Shown here in pieces: positions 1-9,337 of a stretch of 64,000 nucleotides of DNA; within the stretch, counting starts at the first letter, position 1, and every line of letters starts with the position of its first letter. The translations under genes were made by a program, and so were the position numbers. The notes under the pieces are model-generated. The model saw only the letters and a program-made list of their open reading frames with translations, was not told the DNA's origin and ran no database searches. The DNA comes from Gammaproteobacteria bacterium. GTDB lineage: Bacteria; Pseudomonadota; Gammaproteobacteria; Steroidobacterales; Woeseiaceae. The DNA lies in the NCBI GenBank assembly GCA_024639825.1, contig JAHEGH010000001.1, positions 62,001 through 126,000 of the forward strand, in the 5' to 3' direction.

Positions 1-99
1 CCCTGAGCCGCTGCTCTGCAACTGGTCTACTTCAAACTGGGAAAGCACCTCGAGGCTGCCTTCCGGCCACACCTCGGCGTCAATGAATTGTCCGGACAT
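1..99 (-). CDS. ppnN: Pyrimidine/purine nucleotide 5'-monophosphate nucleosidase, N-terminal fragment
   Basis: Only the first 33 codons lie in the window; the gene runs off the left edge. The readable part ends PEGSLEVLSQFEVDQLQSSG, which lines up with the start of the E. coli PpnN/YgdH family (PLGSMDMLSQLEVDMLKR). In that family the enzyme hydrolyses the N-glycosidic bond of nucleoside 5'-monophosphates in the cytoplasm and is (p)ppGpp-responsive. Its ATG directly follows the TGA of the upstream L,D-transpeptidase with no base between, so the two are probably co-translated. The call rests on a short stretch and the catalytic domain is not visible. Confidence 0.7.
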   Translation of the reverse strand, partial: MSGQFIDAEVWPEGSLEVLSQFEVDQLQSSGSG

Positions 100-591
100 T
101 CAGGGTCGGATTTCGATGGGCGTATTGTCGCCGGTCATGAGCCAGATATCGATCATATCGGAGTTGGACACGGCGATGCAGCCGTTGGTCCAGTCCTGGG
201 TCCGGTAATAAGCCTCGGACCGCGACGGCTCATTCGGCTGGCCGTGAATCATGATGGCCCCCCCTGGATCAACACCCAGGTATGCAGCCTCGCGGCGATC
301 AGCCGAATTGGGGTAGGACACGTGAATCGACAGGAAGAACTCACTATTCGGGTTACGGTGATCCAGCGTGTATTTCCCTTCAGGTGTTTTGAAGTCACCT
401 TCCGATTGCTTGTCACCAACCGGTCGAATACCCAGCGCGATCTTGAACGTACGAAAAGCCTTGCCGTCGTGCATCAGGTGCAGCTGGCGAGCGCCCTTCT
501 CAATAACAACGCGTTCGGCCACGGGAAACCCGCTGGCCGGTGTGAGGCCAGGTGCAAGCAGGACGATCAGCGCCAGTACGAAAATTCTCAT
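100..591 (-). CDS. L,D-transpeptidase (YkuD domain), exported
   Basis: This 163-residue protein has a signal peptide (residues 1 to about 22) followed by a single YkuD domain. The domain shows the histidine motif MIHGQPN and the catalytic cysteine in WTNGCIAVSNSD. YkuD enzymes form 3-3 crosslinks in peptidoglycan or attach proteins to it in the periplasm, using the cysteine as nucleophile. The TNGCIAV form, without the arginine after the cysteine pair, is common among short ErfK/YbiS-like members. There is no LysM or other binding domain. Its stop abuts the start of ppnN, so the two probably share a transcript. The exact substrate cannot be told from sequence. Confidence 0.85.
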   Translation of the reverse strand: MRIFVLALIVLLAPGLTPASGFPVAERVVIEKGARQLHLMHDGKAFRTFKIALGIRPVGDKQSEGDFKTPEGKYTLDHRNPNSEFFLSIHVSYPNSADRREAAYLGVDPGGAIMIHGQPNEPSRSEAYYRTQDWTNGCIAVSNSDMIDIWLMTGDNTPIEIRP

Positions 592-656
592 GGCAGCAAG
601 ACTAACAAATCTGGGGATCGTAAAAAAAGAGCCGCTTCACAAACTCAGCAAGAGGG

Positions 657-1058
657 TCATACGTTGCGGCCCACGATCCAGCCAATCGCAAAGCCGATGC
701 CGCCGGCGACAAGCGTGTACGCGGGCAGGAAGCGAAACACACGATCTGGGAATTCCGCATCGCCGAACATGTCATTCAGGTTGATGGCATAGGCATAGTG
801 CAGGTACGCGGCCAACCCAAGGGCGGGAATCGCGAAGCCCAGCGTACCCAGTGGCATGCGCATGCCGGCGCCCGTCCAGTGACCCGCACCTTTGTGAAGT
901 GTCAGGAAGGACAGGATAACCAGTACAGCGAGCGGCACGAGGTTGCGAACAACCCATGGCCCGCCCTCCTGTACCTCGGCGAACCAGAATCCTGCCGCGA
1001 CGCTGAGCAGCAGGATGGGCAACAGGCGCAGGACAAGAAATTTGTGCCGCGCTCTCAC
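657..1058 (-). CDS. Small integral membrane protein, unknown function
   Basis: The protein has 133 residues if it starts at the GTG at 1058, giving VRARHKFLVLRLLPILLLSV. That GTG shares one base with the TAG stop of mltD (TAGTG), which suggests translational coupling; the longer open frame upstream lies inside mltD. There are about four hydrophobic segments, with polar loops between them (EVQEGGPWV, AINLNDMFGDAEF). I do not recognise the family. The position right behind mltD suggests a role at the envelope, but that is inference only. Confidence 0.6.
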   Translation of the reverse strand: MRARHKFLVLRLLPILLLSVAAGFWFAEVQEGGPWVVRNLVPLAVLVILSFLTLHKGAGHWTGAGMRMPLGTLGFAIPALGLAAYLHYAYAINLNDMFGDAEFPDRVFRFLPAYTLVAGGIGFAIGWIVGRNV

Positions 1059-2968
1059 TAATCGCTGGCCACGTCCGTTAGCACAGGGATCTGCACGGTA
1101 GTGCCAGGCTGCACCTTGTGCATGTCGATAGCCGGATTGTATTGACGGAACAGCCACACTGGCACCTTGTACTGTCGCAAGGCAATAACCCATATCGACT
1201 CACCGCGCTGGATGGTGTGCTCTGAAACACCACTAATAACGTGCTGCCTGAAAAAACTGTCCTGCTGTGACCGGTGATACGCGATACGCTTTTGTTCAAA
1301 AGCCGCGGCGTCAACGGTACCAAGATCGAGGCGAATACGTTGCCCGACACTGACCGGTGTCCGGAACGCAAATCCGTTCAGATCCCGAAGCCTCTGCGTT
1401 TTGATCTCAAGCCAGTCACCGAAATGTCCCAGGGTTTCCAGCGGCTGCACCTCGATGGTGTTGTCATCAGCGACGCTGTAGTCACTTGGGTCTGAAAGCA
1501 ATGCCGTCTGGATAGTGCCCAAAATCGACGATGCCAGATCACCGGCCAGGGCTTCTGGCGCCATTTCAACAACCTCTGGCTGAGGCTCCGGTGTCGCGAC
1601 GCTTGCTACGACTTCCGGTTCGGGCCGTGGCGCGGCCGCAACCGCGACCTGTGGAGCAGGACCAGCGGCCGGCAGGCGCAGGCGTTGTCCGGCACGAATA
1701 CGGTGACTGCTGCCAAGCTGGTTCAGAGCAACCAGCGTCGAAACTCGCGTACCGTAGGTTTCGGCGATCTGCGACAAGGTGTCACCGCGTGCCACCCGGT
1801 GGAACATGTCCGGTAACTGCTTCTGGAAGATCGCATTATCGGGCAGACCGTTGATCAGTTGCGCCAGCGGCGTACTTGTCGCCGAGCGCGGCAGTCTCAA
1901 CTCATACCCTTTGGGCACATACTTGCTGCCCTGCCAGACTGTGGCCTGCAATCCCGGATTGTGTTTCGCAATCTGTGCCTGACTGACATTGATAGCCTTG
2001 CTCAGGCCGGACACCGACACATAGTGCGGCAAGCTGACCGTCGCGTAGTCCATCGGCGATTCGGGAACAAGGCCGGGGAAATACTTTTCAACATTTTGGT
2101 CGACTTCCCGCGCGGCAAGAAACGCGACATAGAAATTGCGCGATGCGAAGCCAAATGTCCTGCCATTGTAGTTGCGCAGGATATCGACGTAAGCCGTATC
2201 CCCATGCCTGCGCTGCGCGCGGCGCACGCCGGAAAGTCCGTGGTTATACGCCGTGATCGCCATGGGCCAGTTGCCTGTCAGCGAATAATTGTAGGCGAGC
2301 AATCGACCCGCTGCCCGCGTTGCGGCAAAAGGATCGTTGCGCTCGTCTACAACATGGTCGACACGCATAAAGCGGCGCCCGGTGCTGCGTGTAAATTGCC
2401 AGATTCCCGAAGCGCCAACATGCGATCGGGCGGCCGGGTTGTAAGACGACTCGACATGCGGAAGTGCCGCTATGTCGATCGGGACACCCAGCGCTGTGAA
2501 TTCTCCGTTCACGTAGTCGCGCCAGCGCCCGGAACGTTCCAGCCCACTTTTGAATCGATCACGCAGCCCCTGCTGAAAGCGAATGCGGCTGACAGCAGCG
2601 CGCAATGTGTCGTCTGACACGCTGTCTGGCCATAGCGCCAGCACTCGGGCCTCCTCGGTGTTCAGGTTGTCGCGCTTACCTGAAGCAAGCGACCGCAGAA
2701 CCACCTGCAGTTCCTTGCGGCGTTTGTCCACGCGCCGATTGCGTTCGCTGCGTGACAAACTGGCCGGCATGCTAAGGCGGTCATACACCACGGCGAGATT
2801 GCGATTGTCATGCAGCACGCCTTCGTCAGTGGTGTAGGCGGTAAATATCGACACCCAGAAGTCGACATCCGGCTGTAATTCAGACGGCTGCGGGAAGGTC
2901 TCCCCAGACTGCGCTGCGCCAGCCACAAGGAGCCAGGAAAGTACTAAAAGACGGCGAAAACTTGTCAT
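1058..2968 (-). CDS. mltD: Membrane-bound lytic murein transglycosylase D with LysM repeats
   Basis: The protein has 636 residues and an N-terminal signal sequence (MTSFRRLLVLSWLLVAGAA). An SLT domain at about residues 140-270 carries the catalytic glutamate in ALPHVESSYNP (Glu173) and the family motifs GASGIWQFT and AITAYNHG. At least two clear LysM repeats follow (HRVARGDTLSQIAETYG and HTIQRGESIWVIALRQYK), with weaker LysM-like segments between, making it longer than the E. coli protein (about 450 residues). It cleaves glycan strands to 1,6-anhydro products in the periplasm. The start at 2968 is preceded by a purine-rich stretch (AAAAGAAACAA); the frame upstream of it lies opposite the divergent gene. 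Confidence 0.92.
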   Translation of the reverse strand: MTSFRRLLVLSWLLVAGAAQSGETFPQPSELQPDVDFWVSIFTAYTTDEGVLHDNRNLAVVYDRLSMPASLSRSERNRRVDKRRKELQVVLRSLASGKRDNLNTEEARVLALWPDSVSDDTLRAAVSRIRFQQGLRDRFKSGLERSGRWRDYVNGEFTALGVPIDIAALPHVESSYNPAARSHVGASGIWQFTRSTGRRFMRVDHVVDERNDPFAATRAAGRLLAYNYSLTGNWPMAITAYNHGLSGVRRAQRRHGDTAYVDILRNYNGRTFGFASRNFYVAFLAAREVDQNVEKYFPGLVPESPMDYATVSLPHYVSVSGLSKAINVSQAQIAKHNPGLQATVWQGSKYVPKGYELRLPRSATSTPLAQLINGLPDNAIFQKQLPDMFHRVARGDTLSQIAETYGTRVSTLVALNQLGSSHRIRAGQRLRLPAAGPAPQVAVAAAPRPEPEVVASVATPEPQPEVVEMAPEALAGDLASSILGTIQTALLSDPSDYSVADDNTIEVQPLETLGHFGDWLEIKTQRLRDLNGFAFRTPVSVGQRIRLDLGTVDAAAFEQKRIAYHRSQQDSFFRQHVISGVSEHTIQRGESIWVIALRQYKVPVWLFRQYNPAIDMHKVQPGTTVQIPVLTDVASD

Positions 2969-3049
2969 TTGTTTCTTTTCAGGTTTCAATCCCAAATTAT
3001 TGATTAGTTCACGGAATTTCCCGGCATTCTGCCGTATTTTGAGCGTGAT

Positions 3050-4357
3050 ATGAGCGTTAATTGCCGCCAAGCTGAATCTCTCTCTCGTTTTCGGACGTTG
3101 CTGGCGGCCCTGTGCCTGCTCTGCGCGGGCAATTTTGCCCTCGCCGGCGAGACCGCTGTCGAGCCGTCCGGCAATGGTGTCGACCTGCTTCAGGATACGA
3201 CCTTCGATGAGGATTCTCGTTCCAGCGAAACCTCCGCCGCCGCAGAGGATCTCGTTGAGGCCGTTCCCGCGCACCCACATGACGTGCCGCTGGCCGACGC
3301 CGTAACGACAGCAGAAGGCTTGGCCGAACCACTTAGGTTGCTGGAACAGGACATCGCTCCCGGCACTGCCCAAAGATTGGCGTGGTCGGCCACAGAACTG
3401 TTTGAGGGCGTGCCGGTATCGACGCCCGTGCTGGTCGTCAATGGCGAACTACCCGGTCCCACGCTCTGCCTCACAGCGGCTGTGCATGGGGACGAACTCA
3501 ATGGCATCGAGATGGTACGGCGCGTGCTCCACGACATTGATCCGACTAAGCTCTCGGGCGCCGTGATCGGTGTACCGATCGTAAACGTGCAGGGCTTTCG
3601 GCGTGGCTCACGCTACCTGCCCGACCGTCGCGATCTGAACCGCTACTTCCCGGGCAATCCCAATGGCAGCGCTGCGGCGCGAATCGCACACGCACTTTTC
3701 AAGGATGTGGTCGCGCATTGTGACGCGCTTATCGATCTCCACACCGGCTCGTTCGAACGCGCCAATCTGCCGCAAATTCGTGCCGATTTGCGAAATCCTG
3801 ACGTTGTAACGCTCACCCTGGGCTTCGGCTCTATGGTCGTACTGCACAGCCAGCCGACGGTTGGGACGCTACGCCACGCCGCAACGATGGCCGGTATTCC
3901 CGCAGTTACCGTCGAGGCCGGCGGTCCTGCGCAGCTGGAACTGGCCGAGGTGAAACACGGCGTCAAGGGAATCGAAACCTTGCTCTCCACTCTTGGCATG
4001 GTGAAGAAGCGGCGATTCTGGGGTGACCCGGAGCCCGTGTACTACCGGTCAACATGGGTACGCGCTGACAATGGCGGTATCCTGCTTGCCGACGTCAGCC
4101 TTGGCAGCTCGGTACGCAAAGGCGATTTGCTCGGTACGATCACTGACCCGATGAGTAACGCAAGCACCCAACTGCGCTCGCCCTACTCCGGCCGCATAAT
4201 TGGCATGGCACGCAACCAGGTGGTGATGCCAGGCTTCGCTGCCTTTCACGTCGGCATCCAGGCCGAAGACGTCATGCTGGAGCCGGAGGAAGAAGCCGTC
4301 TCCGAAAATGATCGAAATCAGGAGACCGGTGGTTACGTGGACGGCATGTCCGAGTAA
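3050..4357 (+). CDS. Succinylglutamate desuccinylase/aspartoacylase-family zinc hydrolase, probably exported
   Basis: This is a 435-residue protein of the M14-like AstE/AspA family. The zinc ligands are visible in AAVHGDELNG (His and Glu) and LIDLHTGSFE (His), and the family segment PDRRDLNRYFPG is present. Family members remove acyl groups from amino acids or hydrolyse small amides. The N-terminus (RFRTLLAALCLLCAGNFALA) looks like a signal peptide, which is unusual for a cytoplasmic AstE and suggests a periplasmic substrate. About 80 residues of low-complexity linker separate the signal from the catalytic domain. It is divergent from mltD. The substrate cannot be inferred. Confidence 0.8.
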   Translation: MSVNCRQAESLSRFRTLLAALCLLCAGNFALAGETAVEPSGNGVDLLQDTTFDEDSRSSETSAAAEDLVEAVPAHPHDVPLADAVTTAEGLAEPLRLLEQDIAPGTAQRLAWSATELFEGVPVSTPVLVVNGELPGPTLCLTAAVHGDELNGIEMVRRVLHDIDPTKLSGAVIGVPIVNVQGFRRGSRYLPDRRDLNRYFPGNPNGSAAARIAHALFKDVVAHCDALIDLHTGSFERANLPQIRADLRNPDVVTLTLGFGSMVVLHSQPTVGTLRHAATMAGIPAVTVEAGGPAQLELAEVKHGVKGIETLLSTLGMVKKRRFWGDPEPVYYRSTWVRADNGGILLADVSLGSSVRKGDLLGTITDPMSNASTQLRSPYSGRIIGMARNQVVMPGFAAFHVGIQAEDVMLEPEEEAVSENDRNQETGGYVDGMSE

Positions 4358-4388
4358 AATCCTCTTTCCACTCCCAAAGCAGTAGTAC

Positions 4389-5324
4389 ATGAGCGGCGAA
4401 CGCAAACCCCTGTCCAGTTACCGGGCTCCCCGCTACTGGCCCGTATGGGCCGGCATGGGTCTATTGCGCCTGATCTGCCTGCTGCCACATCGCATAACGC
4501 TTGCCATCGGTCGTGTGTTTGGTCGTCTCGCACACGCGTCGGGCGGATCGCGGCGCGCTGTTGTGCGTCGCAACATAGAGCTGTGTTTTCCTGAGCTGAC
4601 ACCCGACGAACGGGATGCGCTGGCCCTGGAACACTTCAAGGCGCTCGGCATGATGCTCGTGGAAATGGGCCTCGGACGGTGGGCTCGCACCAAGCACCTG
4701 CAGTCCATCATGCGCCTTTCCGGCGCCGAACATGTCCTGGATGCGCTGGCATCGGGCAGGGGTGTCATACTTCTTAGCGCGCACTTCACGACGCTGGAGA
4801 TTTCCGGGCGAGTGCTGGCCGAGGCGTTTCCTTTCGACGCAGTATTTCGCAAGAATCGCAGCGAATTCATGACCGAACTGCAGCGCAGCGGTCGCGAAGT
4901 GTCGGCTGACACAACCATCGAAAAGCGCGACATCAAGAAAATGGTGCGCAGCCTCCGCAAGAACCGGGCAGTCTGGTATGCCCCCGACCAAAGCTACAAC
5001 CGCAAGGGCTCGGAGGTAATCGATTTCTTTGGCGTGCCGTCCATGCACACGACGGCAACATCGACACTGGCCAGACTGGGTGACGCGATCGTTGTGCCCT
5101 TTTTTCCGCGGCGGCTTGACGACTCGACGTACGAACTGCTTCTGCTACCTGCTTTTGAAAATTTTCCGAGCGACGATCCGGTCGCCGACACGAAGCGCTA
5201 CATCAAGGTTCTTGAAGAACACATTGGCACTTGCCCGGAGCAGTACTTCTGGATTCATCGCAAGTTCAAGGACCTGCCTGAAGGATACCCGGACTATTAC
5301 TCCGATCTCGATGCGTTGAAATAG
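4389..5324 (+). CDS. Lysophospholipid/lipid A acyltransferase (LpxL/HtrB family)
   Basis: The protein has 311 residues, with a hydrophobic N-terminal anchor (about 18-38) and the acyltransferase HX4E motif in LLSAHFTTLE. A second conserved block is WYAPDQSYNRKGSEVIDFF, and the C-terminus contains the family segment YFWIHRKFKDLPEG. LpxL/LpxM enzymes transfer a secondary acyl chain from acyl-ACP to Kdo2-lipid IVA at the inner leaflet of the inner membrane. The next genes on both strands act on Kdo and heptose, which fits lipid A maturation. Whether it is the LpxL or LpxM type is not decided. Its 3' end overlaps the convergent kdkA gene by 28 bases. Confidence 0.88.
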   Translation: MSGERKPLSSYRAPRYWPVWAGMGLLRLICLLPHRITLAIGRVFGRLAHASGGSRRAVVRRNIELCFPELTPDERDALALEHFKALGMMLVEMGLGRWARTKHLQSIMRLSGAEHVLDALASGRGVILLSAHFTTLEISGRVLAEAFPFDAVFRKNRSEFMTELQRSGREVSADTTIEKRDIKKMVRSLRKNRAVWYAPDQSYNRKGSEVIDFFGVPSMHTTATSTLARLGDAIVVPFFPRRLDDSTYELLLLPAFENFPSDDPVADTKRYIKVLEEHIGTCPEQYFWIHRKFKDLPEGYPDYYSDLDALK

Positions 5325-6028
5325 CCTTCGAGCAATTGCTCCCAGTTGGCGGAACGGAAGTGCAGTCTGGGGTCCAGCCCAACTATCTTGTGTAACGAGC
5401 GATGCAGGCGGCTCAGCGTCTTCTGCTGCCAGGGGCCCGGGCGTTTAAGCTCGCCCTTGTCAAAGTCGAGCATCCAGACCAGGCCATCCGAATCGATCTG
5501 CACGTTGTAGGCATTCATATCAGCATGGTAGACGCCTTTCGCATGGAACTCCTGGATCGCCGCGCCCACGGACTGCCAGAATGCTTCGTCCGGATCGTTC
5601 TGCGCGATGTACTGCGACAAGGGCACGATGCCCGGTACACGCACCGTCATGATGTCAGCCGTGTAAAACGTGCCACGCTGCACATAGCGAGCAGCGGCAG
5701 GCCGCGGTACGCGCATGTTGTTGGACGCGAGTTTGTCCAGCAGGCGCCACTCAAGAAACGGCCGCGTCTTATCTTCGCCGGAGAAGATGTAGGTGTCCTT
5801 GATGAGCTTTCCGAGAAGGCCGCCGCGCATGTAATGGCGCAGCACGAACTGTCTCGGGATATTACCGACGAACATCGTGCTGCCGCGCCCGCCCGAACCC
5901 AGCGAACCACCCAGCAACTCGGCATGCAGCCAGCCCTTCGGCGTAAACCGCTCGTCCGAAATCTGGCTGATAATAGCCTTATCGTATAGGATGGCGCCGT
6001 TCCTGGTCTTCTCGACGGTTTCGGTCAA
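5297..6028 (-). CDS. kdkA: 3-deoxy-D-manno-octulosonic acid kinase
   Basis: This 243-residue protein has an RIO/lipopolysaccharide-kinase fold. The catalytic loop is YHADMNAYNVQ, the metal-binding segment WMLDFDKGELKRP, and the family N-terminal block QFVLRHYMRGGLLGKL. KdkA phosphorylates the inner Kdo residue of the LPS core at position 4 using ATP. The start is a TTG (LTETVEKTRNG) preceded by AAAAGGTCCG; no in-frame ATG lies before the conserved blocks. It is divergent from the GT9 gene and convergent with the acyltransferase. Everything visible fits a Kdo kinase with one Kdo unit, as in Haemophilus and related core types. Confidence 0.88.
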   Translation of the reverse strand: MTETVEKTRNGAILYDKAIISQISDERFTPKGWLHAELLGGSLGSGGRGSTMFVGNIPRQFVLRHYMRGGLLGKLIKDTYIFSGEDKTRPFLEWRLLDKLASNNMRVPRPAAARYVQRGTFYTADIMTVRVPGIVPLSQYIAQNDPDEAFWQSVGAAIQEFHAKGVYHADMNAYNVQIDSDGLVWMLDFDKGELKRPGPWQQKTLSRLHRSLHKIVGLDPRLHFRSANWEQLLEGYFNASRSE

Positions 6029-6057
6029 CGGACCTTTTCCCCAATGCTCATGGTGAC

Positions 6058-7128
6058 GTGATAGTGCCTGATTTGCTCCCGCAATCGAAGCCTGAACACA
6101 TCTGCGTCATGCGACTTTCCGCCATCGGCGATACCTGTCATGCGCTCGCCGTCATCCGGCGTTTGCAGGATAACTGGCCCGACGTGTGCATTACCTGGAT
6201 TATCGGGAAAACCGAAGCCGCCCTGATGTCGGACATACCGGACATTCATTTTGTCGTCTTTGACAAGTCCCGTGGCAGAGCTGCCTACCGGGACGTGCGC
6301 ACAGCGCTTGCTGGCAAGCACTTCGATATTGCGCTTTGCATGCACGCCTCATTACGCGCCAATCTCCTGATCCGTTCGCTACCCGCACACCTTCGACTGG
6401 GTTTCGACAAGGCGCGTGCGAAAGACTTTCAGTGGCTGTTTACAAACCGCCGCATCGATGCGACCCCCGGAGCACATGCGCTGGAGGCTATGATGGCATT
6501 CGCGACGGCGATCGGTGCCGAGCAGCGTGACCTGCGTTGGGACATTCCGCTGGCGCAAGCCGATCGGGACTTCGCTGGAGGCATCGCGGCGGATAACAAG
6601 CCGCTGGTCGTGATCAGCCCGTGCAGCAGCCAGCGGGCACGGAATTTCCGCAACTGGCGTGTCGAAAACTACGCCGCTGTGATCGCGCATCTGGAAACGC
6701 AACATGGCGCCCAGGTTGTTCTGACTGGCGGACCGTCGGATCTGGAAAAAGACTATGGTGCCCGGCTCGCGGCAGGCAGTACGGCACTGAACCTCGTCGG
6801 ACAATCGACGCTTAAGCAGCTCGCCGCCCTCATCGCCCGCGCCGACCTCGTTATCTGCCCAGATTCGGGACCCGCTCACATGGCGACAGCGCTCGGAACC
6901 ACGGTGGTTGGGCTGTATGCATCCTCGAACCCCGCGCGAACAGGGCCGTATATGTCACAAAAGTTCACGATAAATCGCTATCCTGACGCGACTCGTCGTT
7001 ATCTTGGCAAGAATGATGCAGAAGTTCGCTGGGGCCAGCGAGTGCGGAACCCGGGTGCCATGGCCCTGATCGAGGTTTCAGACGTTACAGGAAAAATTGA
7101 CCTTTTCTTCGATGATCACGTGTTTTAG
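6058..7128 (+). CDS. Glycosyltransferase family 9, probable LPS heptosyltransferase I
   Basis: This is a 356-residue GT9 enzyme. The N-terminal half shows the acceptor-side motif ICVMRLSAIGDTCHALAVI, and the C-terminal half shows the nucleotide-sugar motif DLVICPDSGPAHMATALGT. GT9 enzymes transfer heptose from ADP-L-glycero-D-manno-heptose to Kdo or to the first heptose at the cytoplasmic face. A second GT9 gene (waaF) ends 3 bases away on the other strand, so a WaaC-like role is the most likely division of labour. The start is a GTG with a poor ribosome-binding site. The last 4 bases overlap waaF's 3' end. The precise acceptor is inferred. Confidence 0.82.
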   Translation: MIVPDLLPQSKPEHICVMRLSAIGDTCHALAVIRRLQDNWPDVCITWIIGKTEAALMSDIPDIHFVVFDKSRGRAAYRDVRTALAGKHFDIALCMHASLRANLLIRSLPAHLRLGFDKARAKDFQWLFTNRRIDATPGAHALEAMMAFATAIGAEQRDLRWDIPLAQADRDFAGGIAADNKPLVVISPCSSQRARNFRNWRVENYAAVIAHLETQHGAQVVLTGGPSDLEKDYGARLAAGSTALNLVGQSTLKQLAALIARADLVICPDSGPAHMATALGTTVVGLYASSNPARTGPYMSQKFTINRYPDATRRYLGKNDAEVRWGQRVRNPGAMALIEVSDVTGKIDLFFDDHVF

Positions 7129-8135
7129 CCACTGGCTATAAGTATTTTATCGAAAATACGCTCCGGGAGCAGATCCTTCAGACATTTCAGATGGCCCAGC
7201 GGGCATTCCCGCTTGAAGCAAGGGCTACACGCCAGCCCTGTTTCGTGAATATGGCGGCTGTTTGTAAGCGGCGGCGTAAATTTCGGCGAAGATGAGCCAT
7301 ATATCCCGTGTACGTGGGTGCCGACCGCGGCCGCAATATGCATGAGCCCGGAGTCGTTCGATACGGCCTGCTCACAAACCGCCAGCAGGTCGATAACGTC
7401 TTCCAGCGAGGTCTTGCCGCAGAGATTCAGCGCGCGGCTCGCACCCGCGATTGCATCCCCGGCAGCCACGTCTTTCGCGGACCCCAGGACCCAGACTGCG
7501 TAGCCTGAATCGTCAAGCATCTTTGCCAGTTCCGCAAAATACGCGTGCGGCCAGCATTTCGCGGGGCCGTACTCGGCACCCGGCATCATGGCAACGATCG
7601 GCCGATCGGCCGTAACGCCGAGTTCTTTCATGGTTCGGAGCTGATTCTCCGGCGAGACGCGTAACGAAGGATTCGGCAACTCGTCCGGCAGCGATTCACC
7701 AACGTCCAGCCCAAGCGCGACGAAACGTTTCACGGTCTGGTCGAGCACTTTGCGATCGAACGGCCGTGCGTCGTTGACGAGCAGGTAGCGCGACTCGCCG
7801 CGATAGCCAGTGCGCACTGGTATGCCGGCAAGCCATGGGATCAAGGCTGACTTGAATGAGCGTGGCAGGACTATCGCGCAGTCGTAGGCTGTTTTGTGCA
7901 GGTTCGATGCGATACGCCGTCGCTTGCGCAGCCCGATCTCGCCATGTGCGGTTTCCGAGGCAATGCCCTTTCGAATCTCGGGCATACGCGCGACGATCGG
8001 CAACGACCAATCCGGCGCGAGCACGTCGAACGCACGCTCCGGCTCACGTTGATTAAGGACCTTGAACAGCGACTGGGCCATGACCATGTCGCCAACCCAG
8101 GACGGTCCGACGATCAGTGTTGCTGCGGTCCGCAA
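7125..8135 (-). CDS. waaF: ADP-heptose:LPS heptosyltransferase II
   Basis: The protein has 336 residues and the WaaF-typical N-terminus [19 protein letters not shown], which matches the GPSWVGDM hallmark of the family. The donor-binding motif is [17 protein letters not shown], and a cysteine-rich C-terminal segment ([19 protein letters not shown]) is also typical of WaaF. It adds the second heptose to the inner core. No ATG is available at the family start, so I chose the TTG at 8135. That TTG lies 22 bases inside the end of hldD, implying coupled translation. The longer reading start at 8192 would add about 19 residues with no family counterpart. Confidence 0.9.
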   Translation of the reverse strand: MRTAATLIVGPSWVGDMVMAQSLFKVLNQREPERAFDVLAPDWSLPIVARMPEIRKGIASETAHGEIGLRKRRRIASNLHKTAYDCAIVLPRSFKSALIPWLAGIPVRTGYRGESRYLLVNDARPFDRKVLDQTVKRFVALGLDVGESLPDELPNPSLRVSPENQLRTMKELGVTADRPIVAMMPGAEYGPAKCWPHAYFAELAKMLDDSGYAVWVLGSAKDVAAGDAIAGASRALNLCGKTSLEDVIDLLAVCEQAVSNDSGLMHIAAAVGTHVHGIYGSSSPKFTPPLTNSRHIHETGLACSPCFKRECPLGHLKCLKDLLPERIFDKILIASG

Positions 8136-9070
8136 AGCTGGTCCAGGTAGTCCTTCACACCCTCTTCTACGGGCCTGAACGCAACATCGCAACCTGCCTT
8201 GCGTAGCTGCGACAGGTCAGCCTGCGTAAAACTCTGGTAAGCGCCTTTGAGGTGATCGGGGAACGGGATATAGCGAATTTTGCCCTTGCCGTGCCACTTG
8301 ATCACGGCGCCAGCTACATCGTTAAAACTCTGCGCGGCGCCGGATCCGGTGTTAAAGATACCGGAGACGCCCGGGTTGTCGAGGAACCACAGATTGACAT
8401 TGCAAACGTCGTCCACGTAGACGAAATCGCGCAACTGCTCGCCGTTACCGTAGCCTTCCGTACCTTCGAAAAGGCGCGCTTCGCCATCGGTGAGAATCTG
8501 GTTATTGAAGTGAAAGGCAACGCTTGCCATCGAGCCCTTGTGCTGCTCACGCGGCCCGTAGACATTAAAATAACGCAGGCCCACGACCTGGCTCTCGGGG
8601 TTCGCGGCAACTCGCCGCACGTACCGATCGAACTGCAGCTTCGAGTACCCGTAGACGTTCAGCGGGTCTTCGAACAGAGGGTCTTCAACAAACTCCTTCG
8701 AGCCGCCATAGACGGCTGCTGATGATGCGTAAATGTACGGCGTTTTGTGTTCCAGGCAATGATGCAAGAGGGTCTGCGAGTACCCGTAATTGTTCTTCAT
8801 CATGTAGCGGCCGTCCCACTCGGTCGTCGCGGAGCAGGCCCCCTGATGAAAGATCGCCTTGATGCCGCTCGCAAAGGCCGCGTCACTTGCCAGTCGACCG
8901 ATGAAGTCATCCTTATCAAGGTAGTCGGCAATACCGAGGTTCGCGATGTTGATGAACTTGTGACCGTCTTCGAGATCATCGACCACCACGACATCGTCGT
9001 AGCCGCGATCGATCAGTGCACGTACCAGGTTACTCCCGATAAACCCGGCGCCGCCGGTTACGATCATCAT
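8114..9070 (-). CDS. hldD: ADP-L-glycero-D-manno-heptose 6-epimerase
   Basis: This 318-residue short-chain dehydrogenase/epimerase has the Rossmann motif [19 protein letters not shown], the acidic NADP-selecting segment [12 protein letters not shown], the catalytic tyrosine/lysine in [11 protein letters not shown], and the HldD block [19 protein letters not shown]. It converts ADP-D-glycero- to ADP-L-glycero-manno-heptose, the donor used by the adjacent heptosyltransferases. Starts at 9070 and 9067 are adjacent ATGs; the first is reported. The upstream zinc-finger gene stops 4 bases before it, so the order zf-CHCC, hldD, waaF looks like one operon. Confidence 0.93.
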   Translation of the reverse strand: MMIVTGGAGFIGSNLVRALIDRGYDDVVVVDDLEDGHKFINIANLGIADYLDKDDFIGRLASDAAFASGIKAIFHQGACSATTEWDGRYMMKNNYGYSQTLLHHCLEHKTPYIYASSAAVYGGSKEFVEDPLFEDPLNVYGYSKLQFDRYVRRVAANPESQVVGLRYFNVYGPREQHKGSMASVAFHFNNQILTDGEARLFEGTEGYGNGEQLRDFVYVDDVCNVNLWFLDNPGVSGIFNTGSGAAQSFNDVAGAVIKWHGKGKIRYIPFPDHLKGAYQSFTQADLSQLRKAGCDVAFRPVEEGVKDYLDQLCGPQQH

Positions 9071-9074
9071 GACA

Positions 9075-9293
9075 CTACTCTGCCACTTCCAGCATGTGAT
9101 ACTGCGCGCCGCAATACGGGCACTTCGCCTCACCCGTCTCCTCGACCGGGATATACACCTTGGGGTGCGAATTCCAAAGGTACATGCCGGGCATGGGACA
9201 GCTCAGAGGCAGATCCCGGGGTCGTACGCCGTACCTGTTCTGGGCGTTAGCCGGAATCAGGTTCTGGTCAACGCTTCCTGCTCTCGATGCCAC
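9075..9293 (-). CDS. Small zinc-finger (zf-CHCC) protein
   Basis: This is a 72-residue protein whose second half carries the zf-CHCC pattern: [20 protein letters not shown] followed by [12 protein letters not shown]. The Cys, His and Cys-x2-Cys ligands are all present. The family is related to the zinc-binding NDUFS6 subunit of mitochondrial complex I, but in bacteria its role is not settled. The GTG start is supported by GAGGA five bases upstream. It precedes hldD by 4 bases. In many proteobacteria a gene of this family sits in the same place beside LPS heptose genes and glnE, as here. Confidence 0.82.
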   Translation of the reverse strand: MASRAGSVDQNLIPANAQNRYGVRPRDLPLSCPMPGMYLWNSHPKVYIPVEETGEAKCPYCGAQYHMLEVAE

Positions 9294-9337
9294 GCGCTTC
9301 CTCGTCTGGTACAGATTGCTTGACGCGAATTATAAGC

